A DNA stretch of 34,295 nt, from contig JAIRSV010000056.1 in NCBI GenBank assembly GCA_031255275.1, forward strand, positions 1-34,295, written 5' to 3'. The notes below the pieces were generated by a model that was given only the letters and a program-made list of their open reading frames with translations, was not told the origin of the DNA and did not search any database. This stretch comes from Proteiniphilum sp. GTDB taxonomy: Bacteria > Bacteroidota > Bacteroidia > Bacteroidales > Dysgonomonadaceae. Positions within the stretch are counted from its first letter, which is position 1. The number at the start of each line of letters is the position of its first letter. A program made the position numbers and the translations under genes. This document shows positions 8,552-16,369 of this stretch, in pieces.

Positions 8552-9496
8552 ATGGCGGAAGTAAAGCTTTTTTATCACAGGGACGGCATCGTGAGATTGA
8601 GCCGCAGCCTTGATTTCCTGAAGTCAAACCCTATCGGGAATTTCCTGTGGATCGACCTCAACGATGTGGACGAGGAGGTGGAGAACGAACTCGAAGATTT
8701 CCTCAAGATATACATCCAGGAGGAGGAGGAGATGATCGAGATCGAGATGTCGTCGCGCTACATCGAAACCAACGATACGCTGGTAGTCAATTCCAACTTC
8801 CTGCTGTCCAATTTTGAGACTGATCCCGTATCGTTTATTCTCAAGAACAACATTCTGGTGACCGTCCGCGGCGAAGAGCTGATCTCGGTTCACGAGACGG
8901 TGAAAAAGATCTCGGCCAATCCGAGGAACTATCCCACCGGGGCGCATGTGCTGGTGGCCCTCCTGGAGACCCGCGTGGAGTTTGACGCGGACATGATTGA
9001 GAACATGACTCAGAAGATCACTCAGCTCAGTAACTCCCTCACGCTGCAGGAGGCCGACGAGGAACTGCTGTCGGAAATCAAGAATCTGCAGGAAAAGACG
9101 ATGTTGCTCCGCGAAAACATAATCGACAAGCAGCGTGTGGTATCGAGCATGTTGAGGAGCGAATTTATTCCCGTCGAACTGCAGCCCAAGCTCACCATCA
9201 TCATCAAGGACATCAACTCGCTGGTGGAACATATCAAGTTCAGCTTCGACCGCCTTGACTATTTGCAGGATACGTTTCTGGGGTATGTGAACATCGAACA
9301 GAACAAGATTATCAAGATATTTACCATTGTTTCCGTTATCTTCATGCCTCCCACGCTTATCGCGAGCATCTATGGAATGAACTTTGCCGCCATGCCCGAA
9401 CTGGACAAAAAATGGGGTTATCCGGCGGCTCTTCTGCTGATGGTTTTCTCATCGCTTTTCATCCTTTATTATTTCAAGAAGAAGAAGTGGCTGTGA
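8552..9496 (+). CDS. corA: CorA family divalent-cation (magnesium) transporter
   Basis: CorA forms homopentameric inner-membrane channels for Mg2+ and related ions. The 314-residue protein has the acidic, helical cytoplasmic funnel (residues 1-250), a long stalk helix with LQEKTMLLRENIIDKQRVVSSMLRSEF, then two C-terminal transmembrane helices. The first helix ends in the diagnostic YGMNF motif near residue 275. The periplasmic loop AAMPELDKKWG follows, and the basic tail KKKKWL ends the protein. It is complete and of usual length. It is followed by a good intrinsic terminator. Confidence 0.96.
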   Translation: MAEVKLFYHRDGIVRLSRSLDFLKSNPIGNFLWIDLNDVDEEVENELEDFLKIYIQEEEEMIEIEMSSRYIETNDTLVVNSNFLLSNFETDPVSFILKNNILVTVRGEELISVHETVKKISANPRNYPTGAHVLVALLETRVEFDADMIENMTQKITQLSNSLTLQEADEELLSEIKNLQEKTMLLRENIIDKQRVVSSMLRSEFIPVELQPKLTIIIKDINSLVEHIKFSFDRLDYLQDTFLGYVNIEQNKIIKIFTIVSVIFMPPTLIASIYGMNFAAMPELDKKWGYPAALLLMVFSSLFILYYFKKKKWL

Positions 9497-9568
9497 TCCG
9501 GCGACGGGTGCAGTATATATGATGTGTGATGCGCGCGTAGCGTGAAGCCGGGTCATACGAAAGAAAAA

Positions 9569-9605
9569 CGGGCCGTCTCTTATCGACGACCCGCCTCAGT
9601 TTTTG
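9569..9605 (+). terminator. intrinsic terminator after corA
   Basis: A 9-position stem with one mismatch (CGGGCCGTC / GACGACCCG) closes a 7-base loop and is followed by CCTCAG and five Ts. It sits 73 bases past the corA stop. Confidence 0.75.
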
Positions 9606-10034
9606 GTTAAATGTGCGTATAATAAATACTCTACGAAAAAAACAAGATCTTTAAGCCTGATTGACTGGTGCGTCTTATCCACTTATTTCTTATCCCCGGA
9701 AAAGTATATTATCGTGACTGTTGCATTACTGATACAAATATAGAGAACTTTTTTTGTATAACACTCTTTTCGGTGAACTTTTTTTGTTTTTTTCTTTTTT
9801 TTGTTTTGCGTTATGCGTGCTTCGCCCGTTATTGACTCGCTTCGTTCGTGTTATATTCGATCGGAGGCTGTTTCCTCCTTAGCCGCAACCCTTCCACCTC
9901 AGGGGGATCTGCCGCGCGTGGTGGCTGTGGCGGGGGGGGAAGGCTCTCCGGAACGGCGTTTGCCGATATTCTCGAAGGCTTTGTCCGGGCCGGGGCATAG
10001 CGTTCATTCAGTTCCTTTTACGTCATCCGCCATC
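9606..10034. other. intergenic region with AT-rich, T-tract-rich stretch
   Basis: No gene is supported. Positions 9690-9815 are very AT-rich and contain GAACTTTTTTTGT twice, 30 bases apart (9745 and 9775), then long T-tracts. A single near-match to a DnaA box (TTATCCACT, 9675-9683) and a partial one (TTATCCCC, 9690) precede it. A minus-strand TATATTTG (-7-like) lies at 9735-9742 without a clear -33. Positions 9820-10034 are GC-rich, with no hairpin strong enough to call as the S9 gene's terminator. The ORF 9801-10490 is antisense to the peptidase gene and not credible. Confidence 0.5.
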
Positions 10035-12833
10035 TCATTCGGTGTCATCCGTTTCGTATTCGTAACCCCATGTTCTGCCCTTGTCTGCGGCGGGAACGCC
10101 TTTTGTCATCCAGACGGGGGCCGGCGCTCCTTTCAGGTAGTGGTCGAAGAACTGCTGAAGGCGGATGGAGAGGTCTTTGGCGTTGCGGCGTTCCCGAAGG
10201 TTGTGTGCTTCGTTGTTGTACTGCAGCATCCAGACGGGTTTCCCGAGCCGGCGCAGTGCCATGAAGTATTCTATGCCCTGATACCAGGGTACGGCGCCGT
10301 CGTTGTCGTTGTGCATGATGAGCAGCGGGGTGCTGACGTCTCGGGCGTAGAAGAGGGGGGAGTTTTGAAGGTAGAGGTGCAGCGAGTCGCTCATGGGCGA
10401 TCCGATGCGCGACTGTGTCTGCTCGTACTGGAACTGGCGGCTGCGTCCCGATTCCCAGCGTATTCCGCCGTAGGCGCTGGTCATGTTTGATACCGGCGCG
10501 CCGGCGCCGGCGGCTTTAAACAGGTTGGTCTTCGTCACCAGGTATGCCACCTGATAGCCTCCCCAGCTTTGTCCCTGTATGGCCATGTTGCTTTTGTCTG
10601 CCCAGCTGTTTTCGGCCAGGGCTTCCGCGCCGGCTACGATCGAATTGTAGGCGTCCTGACCCGGTTGACCGGTCGTGTAATGTATGTCGGGGGTGAAGAC
10701 TATGTAGCCGCGGCTCACGTAGAAGGGTATGTTGATGGTGGAACGGCTGGGGGTCGGGGCAAAGTGGCTGTGCAGGTTGTCGGAATGTTGTTCGTAGAAG
10801 TAGATCATTACCGGGTATTTCTTTGCGGGATCAAACTCCTCGGGTTTGTATACGATGCCCTGATGAGGCACTCCGGCAAGGGAGGTCCAGGAGAAGAGTT
10901 CGGCCCTTCCCCAGCTGTATTCGCGCATTTGCGGATTGATGTCGGTCAGCTTTTCGGCCGACTGCCAGAGGTTGTGGGTGACGTGGAGGTCGGGCGAGGT
11001 GTGGAAGTTGCTTTTCAGGAAGGTGTATACTTCGCGCTCTTTCGCTTTCCTGACGGACGGGAAGGTATATGTGTCCATTATCCGTTTCTTCAGCGGATTG
11101 CGTCCCTTTGGGGCGAGGGTGTAGTAGCCGGATCGTTTGGTTGTTCTCTCGAAGGCGGAGAGGAGTAGCCGGTCGCCGGCTTCGATGAATCGCTTTTCGG
11201 GGTCGGTGTTCACATACCGGAACGTAATGGAGTCGTTTCTCCCGGCTTGACCGGTGATGTTCTCAGGTTTCATCTCTCCTTTGGGGTCGATTTTCCAGAT
11301 GTCGAATGCGTCGTAGACGAGTACCGACGCGTCGTTTTCTGTCCAGGCGGCAATTCCGTAGGCGCCGGGGGGTGAGGGGATGTCGTTTTTCTCGTCCCAG
11401 AAGTTGACGGGGATATTCCCGGTGATGTTTTCGGTGGATCCGTCGCGGTTGTCACGGGCGAACCACTGACGCTCGGTGGCGTCCCACCAGTATACGAAGT
11501 TGCCCTGCGGCGAGAGGGAGGGTCTTCCTCTGAGGGGGGTGGCGACGGTTTGCAGTGTACCCGTTTGGGCGTCCCATACCCGGACGTCGTTCATGGGGGA
11601 GATGTCCCACTGACTTTCGAGCTGATAGGGTTCGTCAGACCAGAGCAGGGCGAAACGGCCGTCTCCTTCGTCCGAGATCTGACAGAAGGGGGTCTCTTCG
11701 CCGGCGATGGGGATGAACCGGTCAGGCTGTTCGGGGAGGATGATTCCCGTATACGTCCGGCGCTGTCTGTTTTTCAGTTCCACCAGCTGCTGGGGCTGAA
11801 TCAGTGGCTCGCGCCAGTGCCAGACGTCGAGTGTTGCCGTTTCAAAATCGACAATGGTTGTGTCTTTGGGCGCCTGTTGCGGGGCGGCTCCGAGGATTAC
11901 CCGCCTGCCGTTCCGGCTGAATCGCGGGGAGGAATGTTCGTTGAAGATCCGGTTTTCGGGAAGTCCCTCTGTGTTTTTGCCGGCGAGGATGACGGCCGAA
12001 TCGGTTCCGTTGCGGAAATACCGTACGTCGAAGACCTTCTGTGCGATTTTTGACGTATCTCTCGTGGCCAGGTACAGGAGCTGGTCGCCGTTTTCGTCGA
12101 AGGCCAGCGATTTGTATTCCGCCTTTTCGCCGGAGATGCGCCGGGAGGTATTCTTTCTCAGGTCGCAGAACAGGACGCCGGGGGTGTCGACAGAATCTTT
12201 CTTGTCAGGTTCGATGATGGCGGCCAGCGCGTTTCCGTATTTGCTGAAGATGTATTCTTTCGCGTTGGGGACGGTATCCTCGTGTTGCGTGAGGGTGTTG
12301 CGGATCACGAGCAGGTTTTTTGACCCGGACGATGTGTCCTTTTCCCCGGTCGAGTCGCTCTTCGGGGTGAGGGTGTAGGCTACGTGGGTGAGCGCCTTTT
12401 CCGGGACTTTGAATGTTTTGACACCGGCTATTTTCTCGATGTCGAACGTGCTGTGGCGGATCACGATCAGTGAATCTTCCGGCATTTCGTCCGCCTTTTT
12501 CTTTTTTATCCGCGCCTCCCGCCGTTCGGCAAAGGGGGCTTTGATCAGGCCGACCGTATATTGTCCGTCGGGTGAGAGCGTGAAGCTTTTCACGCCCTTC
12601 AGCATCAGCGTCTGACTGTTTTTGAGGTCGCGAAGGAAGAGGGTGCTGTCGCCCTCCTGCGGACTGATGATGGCGCCGACGTAGCGGCCATCGTCGCTTA
12701 CGGAGATGTTTTGAAGGCTGTTCCAGCCGTCGAAGGCCGAATGGTCGAGCGGTTTCTTCCGGGCGAGCGCCGCCGTACTGAAGGTGATGTGAAAGAGGAT
12801 GAGGATAATGCTGAAATGGGGTATGAGTCGCAT
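10035..12833 (-). CDS. secreted S9 family peptidase (prolyl oligopeptidase type)
   Basis: This 932-residue protein starts with a signal peptide (IPHFSIILILFHITFSTAALA). It has a long beta-propeller region to about residue 640 (repeated SVSDDGRYVGAI / TLSPDGQYTVGL blades), then a C-terminal alpha/beta-hydrolase domain. The catalytic serine is in GQSWGGYQ (about 755), the aspartate in HNDNDGAVPWYQG (about 842) and the histidine in YNNEAHNL (about 876). S9 enzymes cut after proline or dipeptides in peptides; periplasmic members feed peptide use in asaccharolytic Bacteroidales. It is longer than most DPP4-type members (about 700-750). It is monocistronic, and divergent from the nuclease-phosphatase fusion across the tandem array. 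Confidence 0.92.
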   Translation of the reverse strand: MRLIPHFSIILILFHITFSTAALARKKPLDHSAFDGWNSLQNISVSDDGRYVGAIISPQEGDSTLFLRDLKNSQTLMLKGVKSFTLSPDGQYTVGLIKAPFAERREARIKKKKADEMPEDSLIVIRHSTFDIEKIAGVKTFKVPEKALTHVAYTLTPKSDSTGEKDTSSGSKNLLVIRNTLTQHEDTVPNAKEYIFSKYGNALAAIIEPDKKDSVDTPGVLFCDLRKNTSRRISGEKAEYKSLAFDENGDQLLYLATRDTSKIAQKVFDVRYFRNGTDSAVILAGKNTEGLPENRIFNEHSSPRFSRNGRRVILGAAPQQAPKDTTIVDFETATLDVWHWREPLIQPQQLVELKNRQRRTYTGIILPEQPDRFIPIAGEETPFCQISDEGDGRFALLWSDEPYQLESQWDISPMNDVRVWDAQTGTLQTVATPLRGRPSLSPQGNFVYWWDATERQWFARDNRDGSTENITGNIPVNFWDEKNDIPSPPGAYGIAAWTENDASVLVYDAFDIWKIDPKGEMKPENITGQAGRNDSITFRYVNTDPEKRFIEAGDRLLLSAFERTTKRSGYYTLAPKGRNPLKKRIMDTYTFPSVRKAKEREVYTFLKSNFHTSPDLHVTHNLWQSAEKLTDINPQMREYSWGRAELFSWTSLAGVPHQGIVYKPEEFDPAKKYPVMIYFYEQHSDNLHSHFAPTPSRSTINIPFYVSRGYIVFTPDIHYTTGQPGQDAYNSIVAGAEALAENSWADKSNMAIQGQSWGGYQVAYLVTKTNLFKAAGAGAPVSNMTSAYGGIRWESGRSRQFQYEQTQSRIGSPMSDSLHLYLQNSPLFYARDVSTPLLIMHNDNDGAVPWYQGIEYFMALRRLGKPVWMLQYNNEAHNLRERRNAKDLSIRLQQFFDHYLKGAPAPVWMTKGVPAADKGRTWGYEYETDDTE

Positions 12834-12890
12834 AATATTTATTTTTTAATTGATGGAACTGTTCCGGTAAGAGAACGGGCTGAATTTTAT

Positions 12891-12898
12891 CAAAATTA
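12891..12898 (-). promoter_or_regulatory. possible -7 box of the S9 peptidase gene
   Basis: TAATTTTG on the minus strand fits TAnnTTTG and lies about 58 bases upstream of the start codon. A -33 element at the usual spacing is not evident, so this is a weak call. Confidence 0.35.
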
Positions 12899-13073
12899 AA
12901 ATTTAATGTTCAAAAACGGAGGACGAATATACGGGAAAACTTTGTGTTTTACAATATATATGGGATACATTCGTCTCACACAGGCATTTTTCGCTGAATG
13001 ATCACACTCTCACCCCTGACACATACTCACCGTTTCTGCGCGTCAGTACGGACTGAAAATGACCGCGGGAGAT

Positions 13074-13537
13074 AAATCATGCTTTCAGAGGAACAGGAAC
13101 GTCCCGCCGAGGGTAAAATCATGCTTTCAGAGGAACGGGAACGCTCCGCCGAGGGTAAAATCATGCTTTCAGAGGAACAGGAACGTCCCGCCGAGGGTAA
13201 AATCATACTTTCAGAGGAACGGGAACGCTCCGCCGAGGGTAAAAGCATACTTTCAGAGGAACGGGAACGTCCCGCCGAGGATAAAAAATCATGCTTTCAA
13301 CGCGACGAGAATGTCCCGCCGAAGGTAAAATCATGCTTTCAACAGGGCGAGAATGTTCCGCCGAAGATAAAATCATGCTTTCAACGCGGCGAGAATGTTC
13401 CGCCGAGGGTAAAATCATGCTTTCAACGCGACGAGAATGTCCCGCCGAGGGTAAAATCATGCTTTCAACGCGACGAAGAATGTTCCGCCGAAGATAAAAT
13501 CATACTTTCAACGCGACGGGAATCTTCTGCCGGCATC
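13074..13537 (+). repeat. 42-bp tandem repeat array, 11 units, two subtypes
   Basis: Eleven head-to-tail units begin with AAATCATGCTTTCA (or close variants) at 13074, 13116, 13158, 13200, 13242, 13286, 13328, 13370, 13412, 13454 and 13497. The period is 42 except for one 44-base and one 43-base step. Units 1-5 are type A (TTTCAGAGGAAC middle) and units 6-11 type B (TTTCAACGCGACGAGAATG middle); both share CCGCCGARGGTA ends. Units 1 and 3 are identical and units 2 and 4 differ at one base, pointing to a dimer (84-bp) duplication. No spacers are present, so it is not CRISPR. It ends directly upstream of the promoter of the fusion gene. Confidence 0.97.
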
Positions 13538-13547
13538 ATCCCGCACA

Positions 13548-13578
13548 TTGTCCGCAGAGAATAAAATCAGTATCTTTG
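13548..13578 (+). promoter_or_regulatory. promoter of the nuclease-phosphatase fusion gene
   Basis: TTG (13548-13550), a 20-base spacer and TATCTTTG (13571-13578) give a good Bacteroidetes promoter. Transcription would start near 13585, 33 bases before the ATG at 13618. The AAAATCA just before the -7 box is the same as the opening of the 42-bp repeat units. Confidence 0.75.
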
Positions 13579-13617
13579 TGCGAAACTCTGCAAAGCATTA
13601 TACAATTCATTAAAAGC

Positions 13618-15555
13618 ATGATGACAAACAGCAATAAACCCGTACTCCGCATACGAAGAGCAGTGATATTCCTGCTATTTACACTCATCGTCCAGGCCGG
13701 CCACCCTCAGCCGTCACCGATACGCGTCAACCGGGCCGGACACCCGGAGGATGAGAACAGGGTTGCCTTTCCGCAGCGCGAAAACACCCTCCGCCTCTTG
13801 ACCTACAATATCCATCACGGCGAGGGGATGGACGGAAAAATCAATATCGAACGGATCGGCAAACTGATCATCGACATCAGTCCCGACGCTGCGGGACTCC
13901 AGGAAGTGGACAGCGTGACGGCTCGCAGCGGCGGCATCGACATCATGCAGCAACTCTCGGCCCGGACCGGGATGTATGCCACCTTCGGCAGTTCCATCCC
14001 GCACGACGGCGGACGGTATGGCAACGGCGTCCTGACGCGCGAAAAACCCCTCTCCACGAGGAAGATCACCCTTCCCGGCTCTGAGGAGGCCCGCTCTGCG
14101 CTGATCGTGGAACTCGACAAATATATAATCGTCAACACCCACCTCTCCCTCCACGGCGCCGAACGGCTCGAATCACTCCGGATCATCACCGGCGCCGTCG
14201 ACGCGTATGACAAACCCGTATTCCTGCTGGGAGACCTCAACGATACACCCGATTCGGCACCCCTCACCCTCCTGCGCGACGCGTGGCAAATCCTCACCGA
14301 CCCCTCCCTGCCCACCAGTCCCTCGGTCGACCCCCTGTCCACGATCGACTACATCCTGGGATACACGGCCAGGGGACAGACTTATGCAAAATACGCCACC
14401 CGCGTCGTCGACGACAGCGAAGCCTCTGACCACAGACCCGTTTTTGCGGACATCCGCCTGAAAACCCCCTCCGCCGGCGTGATGCGCACCATCCCCTATC
14501 TGCAAAGCCCCGGCAGCGACGAGATGACCGTGATGTGGCTGACCGGCGTGCCCGCCCGAAGCTGGGTGGAATATGGCACCGATCCCGGCGAAATGAAACG
14601 GGTACGCACCTTTGTCGAAGGCAAGATGGTGGCAAACAACACCATCAACCGCATACGGCTTACCGGCCTTCAGCCCGGCACGCAATACTGCTACCGGGTC
14701 GTTTCGCAGGAGATAACCCGTTACTCCGCCTATTACAAAGAATTCGGCGACACCGTCAGGTCCGGCATCAAAACCTTCACCACCCTGAACGACAGGCCGG
14801 ACGACTTCCGCGTCATCATCTACAACGACATTCACCGCAACACACAACTGTTCGAGAAACTGCACGCACACGTGGATGACAAACCCTGTGACCTGGTCAT
14901 CTTCAACGGCGACTGCTTCGACGACACTGAGTCCGAAAGCGACATCCTCGACCGCCTCACCATCTACACCTCCCGGATAAGAAGCGACGAAACGCCCTCC
15001 ATATTCATCCGTGGAAACCACGAAACCCGTGGTGAATACTCCCTCCGCCTGTGGGACTATCTGGGGAAGATAAACGGACGTTCATACGGTGCCTTTTCGC
15101 TGGGCGGCGTCCGCTTCGTGCTGCTCGACTGCGGCGAAGACAAGCCCGACGATCACCGGGTATACTATGACATGAACGACTTCACCCGGCACCGGATCGA
15201 CCAGGCCGAATTTCTGAAACAGGAACTTGAATCCGAAGAATTTATCAAAGCCGGCAAAAGAGTCCTCATCCACCACATCCCCCTCTTCGGCATGGCCTCC
15301 GACGAGTACGTCCCCTGCGCCGACCTGTGGCAACCGGTTCTGAAAGACGCACCGTTCAACGTCACCCTCAACGCCCACACGCACCGTTTCCGCGTAATCG
15401 AAAAAGGCGAAGCCGGGAATAATTTCCCCGTCGTCATCGGCGGCGGCAACAAAGAGTCAGACGGAACAGTAATGATGTTAGAGAAAAAAGGAGAAACACT
15501 AACCCTCACGGCATTTGATGCAGCAGGCGAAAAGCTACTGGAAAAAACCCTTTGA
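13618..15555 (+). CDS. endonuclease/exonuclease/phosphatase domain fused to purple-acid-phosphatase-like metallophosphoesterase
   Basis: The track begins this ORF at a TTG inside the promoter; the ATG at 13618 (MMTNSNK) gives 645 residues with a signal/anchor helix (AVIFLLFTLIVQAGHPQ). Residues about 58-285 are an EEP (DNase I/sphingomyelinase fold) domain with LLTYNIHHGE, GLQEVD, LLGDLNDTPDS and ASDHRPVFADI. Residues about 290-390 look like the fibronectin-type N-terminal domain of purple acid phosphatases (PYLQSPGSDEMTVMW). Residues about 398-640 are a metallophosphoesterase with metal-binding motifs YNDIHRN, NGDCFDD, RGNHETRG, HHIPLFG and NAHTHRF. All metal ligands appear present in both enzymes. 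A role in extracytoplasmic phosphate release from phosphodiesters is plausible; the substrate is unknown. Confidence 0.9.
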   Translation: MMTNSNKPVLRIRRAVIFLLFTLIVQAGHPQPSPIRVNRAGHPEDENRVAFPQRENTLRLLTYNIHHGEGMDGKINIERIGKLIIDISPDAAGLQEVDSVTARSGGIDIMQQLSARTGMYATFGSSIPHDGGRYGNGVLTREKPLSTRKITLPGSEEARSALIVELDKYIIVNTHLSLHGAERLESLRIITGAVDAYDKPVFLLGDLNDTPDSAPLTLLRDAWQILTDPSLPTSPSVDPLSTIDYILGYTARGQTYAKYATRVVDDSEASDHRPVFADIRLKTPSAGVMRTIPYLQSPGSDEMTVMWLTGVPARSWVEYGTDPGEMKRVRTFVEGKMVANNTINRIRLTGLQPGTQYCYRVVSQEITRYSAYYKEFGDTVRSGIKTFTTLNDRPDDFRVIIYNDIHRNTQLFEKLHAHVDDKPCDLVIFNGDCFDDTESESDILDRLTIYTSRIRSDETPSIFIRGNHETRGEYSLRLWDYLGKINGRSYGAFSLGGVRFVLLDCGEDKPDDHRVYYDMNDFTRHRIDQAEFLKQELESEEFIKAGKRVLIHHIPLFGMASDEYVPCADLWQPVLKDAPFNVTLNAHTHRFRVIEKGEAGNNFPVVIGGGNKESDGTVMMLEKKGETLTLTAFDAAGEKLLEKTL

Positions 15556-15618
15556 TTAGTGGAAAGTTGACAGATGAGAGTTGAAAATGTTTCTAAGAAG
15601 TAAAGAAGTAGAGAAGAG

Positions 15619-15688
15619 GAGAAAACCAGCTCGGGCGCTCCCCGAGCTGGTTGTTTCCGCTTCTTCACATTGCCACATTGCCACATTC
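15619..15688 (+). repeat. dispersed palindromic repeat, copy B (also likely bidirectional terminator)
   Basis: A perfect 12-bp stem (AACCAGCTCGGG 15624-15635 / CCCGAGCTGGTT 15641-15652) with a 5-base loop is followed by CACATTGCCACATTGCCACA (15666 on), the same tail as copy A. It lies between two converging genes and is flanked by GAGAAAA on one side and TTGTTTCC on the other, so it may terminate both transcripts. Copy B keeps only half of the core seen in copies A, C and D, folded into a symmetrical hairpin. Confidence 0.75.
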
Positions 15689-16306
15689 CAGGAACCTCCG
15701 CCTCAGAAAATCCTCGATGAAGCTGACCGTAGGCACGATACCCAGTACCGACGAATTGATACATAAATGATACGATTCCGCAACACCCCATTCCCGGTTA
15801 CTGTAATAATTATAATACCCTGCCCGTTTCCTGTCGGTTTTCCCGATCAGCTCAAGCGCCTTCCGTTCACCCACCTCATAATAATCCGTCACCCGCCTGA
15901 TCCGGTCAGCCTGATCCGCGCAGATGAAAACATTCAGCGTACGCGGATGATCACGCAAAATATAATCGGCGCAGCGTCCGACGAATATACAAGATTTTTC
16001 GCGCGCCAAATCCCGTATCACATCGCTCTGTATCTTAAACAGCATCTCGCTCCACAGGTAATTGTTTGAAAAACCCTCGTTCAGAATCGACGTCTTGACT
16101 CCCAGAAATCCCCCGGTCAGGGTGAAACGCTTCTTTTCGTCAACCTCCTCAAACACCTCCCTGGCCAAACCACTCTGCTTCGACGCGAGCGAAATCAGTT
16201 CCCTGTCATAAAACGCAATACCCATCCGCTCCGACAGGAGCTGACCTATCTGACGGCCGCCGCTACCTAACTGGCGCCCTATGTTGATGATAAAATGATC
16301 GTACAT
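15665..16306 (-). CDS. cytidylate kinase-like family protein
   Basis: The 213-residue protein begins with a P-loop-like nucleotide-binding segment (INIGRQLGSGGRQIGQLLSERMG). It has YDRELISLASKQSG, a second characteristic block CIFVGRCADYILRDHP near residues 110-125, and RIRRVTDYYEVGERKALELIGKTDRKRAGYYNYYS, matching the Cytidylate_kin_2 group rather than true Cmk. Such proteins are common in Bacteroidetes and their substrate is not settled. The last residues (ECGNVAM) are encoded by the CACATTGC direct repeat of copy B, so the natural C-terminus may have been changed by the repeat. It follows the MATE gene by 63 bases on the same strand. Confidence 0.85.
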   Translation of the reverse strand: MYDHFIINIGRQLGSGGRQIGQLLSERMGIAFYDRELISLASKQSGLAREVFEEVDEKKRFTLTGGFLGVKTSILNEGFSNNYLWSEMLFKIQSDVIRDLAREKSCIFVGRCADYILRDHPRTLNVFICADQADRIRRVTDYYEVGERKALELIGKTDRKRAGYYNYYSNREWGVAESYHLCINSSVLGIVPTVSFIEDFLRRRFLECGNVAM

Positions 16307-16369
16307 CTTTCAACTCTTATAAATAAATTAAACTGTATATGTGAGACACCACCTGCCCGTCAGCACGCT

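Noticed and set aside
9801-10490. 229-codon plus-strand ORF
   Set aside because: It overlaps the S9 peptidase gene antisense and shows no family motif.
13074-13537. CRISPR array
   Set aside because: Units are contiguous with no unique spacers, and no cas genes are in the window.
13079-13564. 161-codon ORF (MLSEEQERPAEGK repeats) through the tandem array
   Set aside because: Several frames on both strands stay open because the period is a multiple of three. The 44- and 43-base steps change frame between subtypes, and no start signal or family match is seen.
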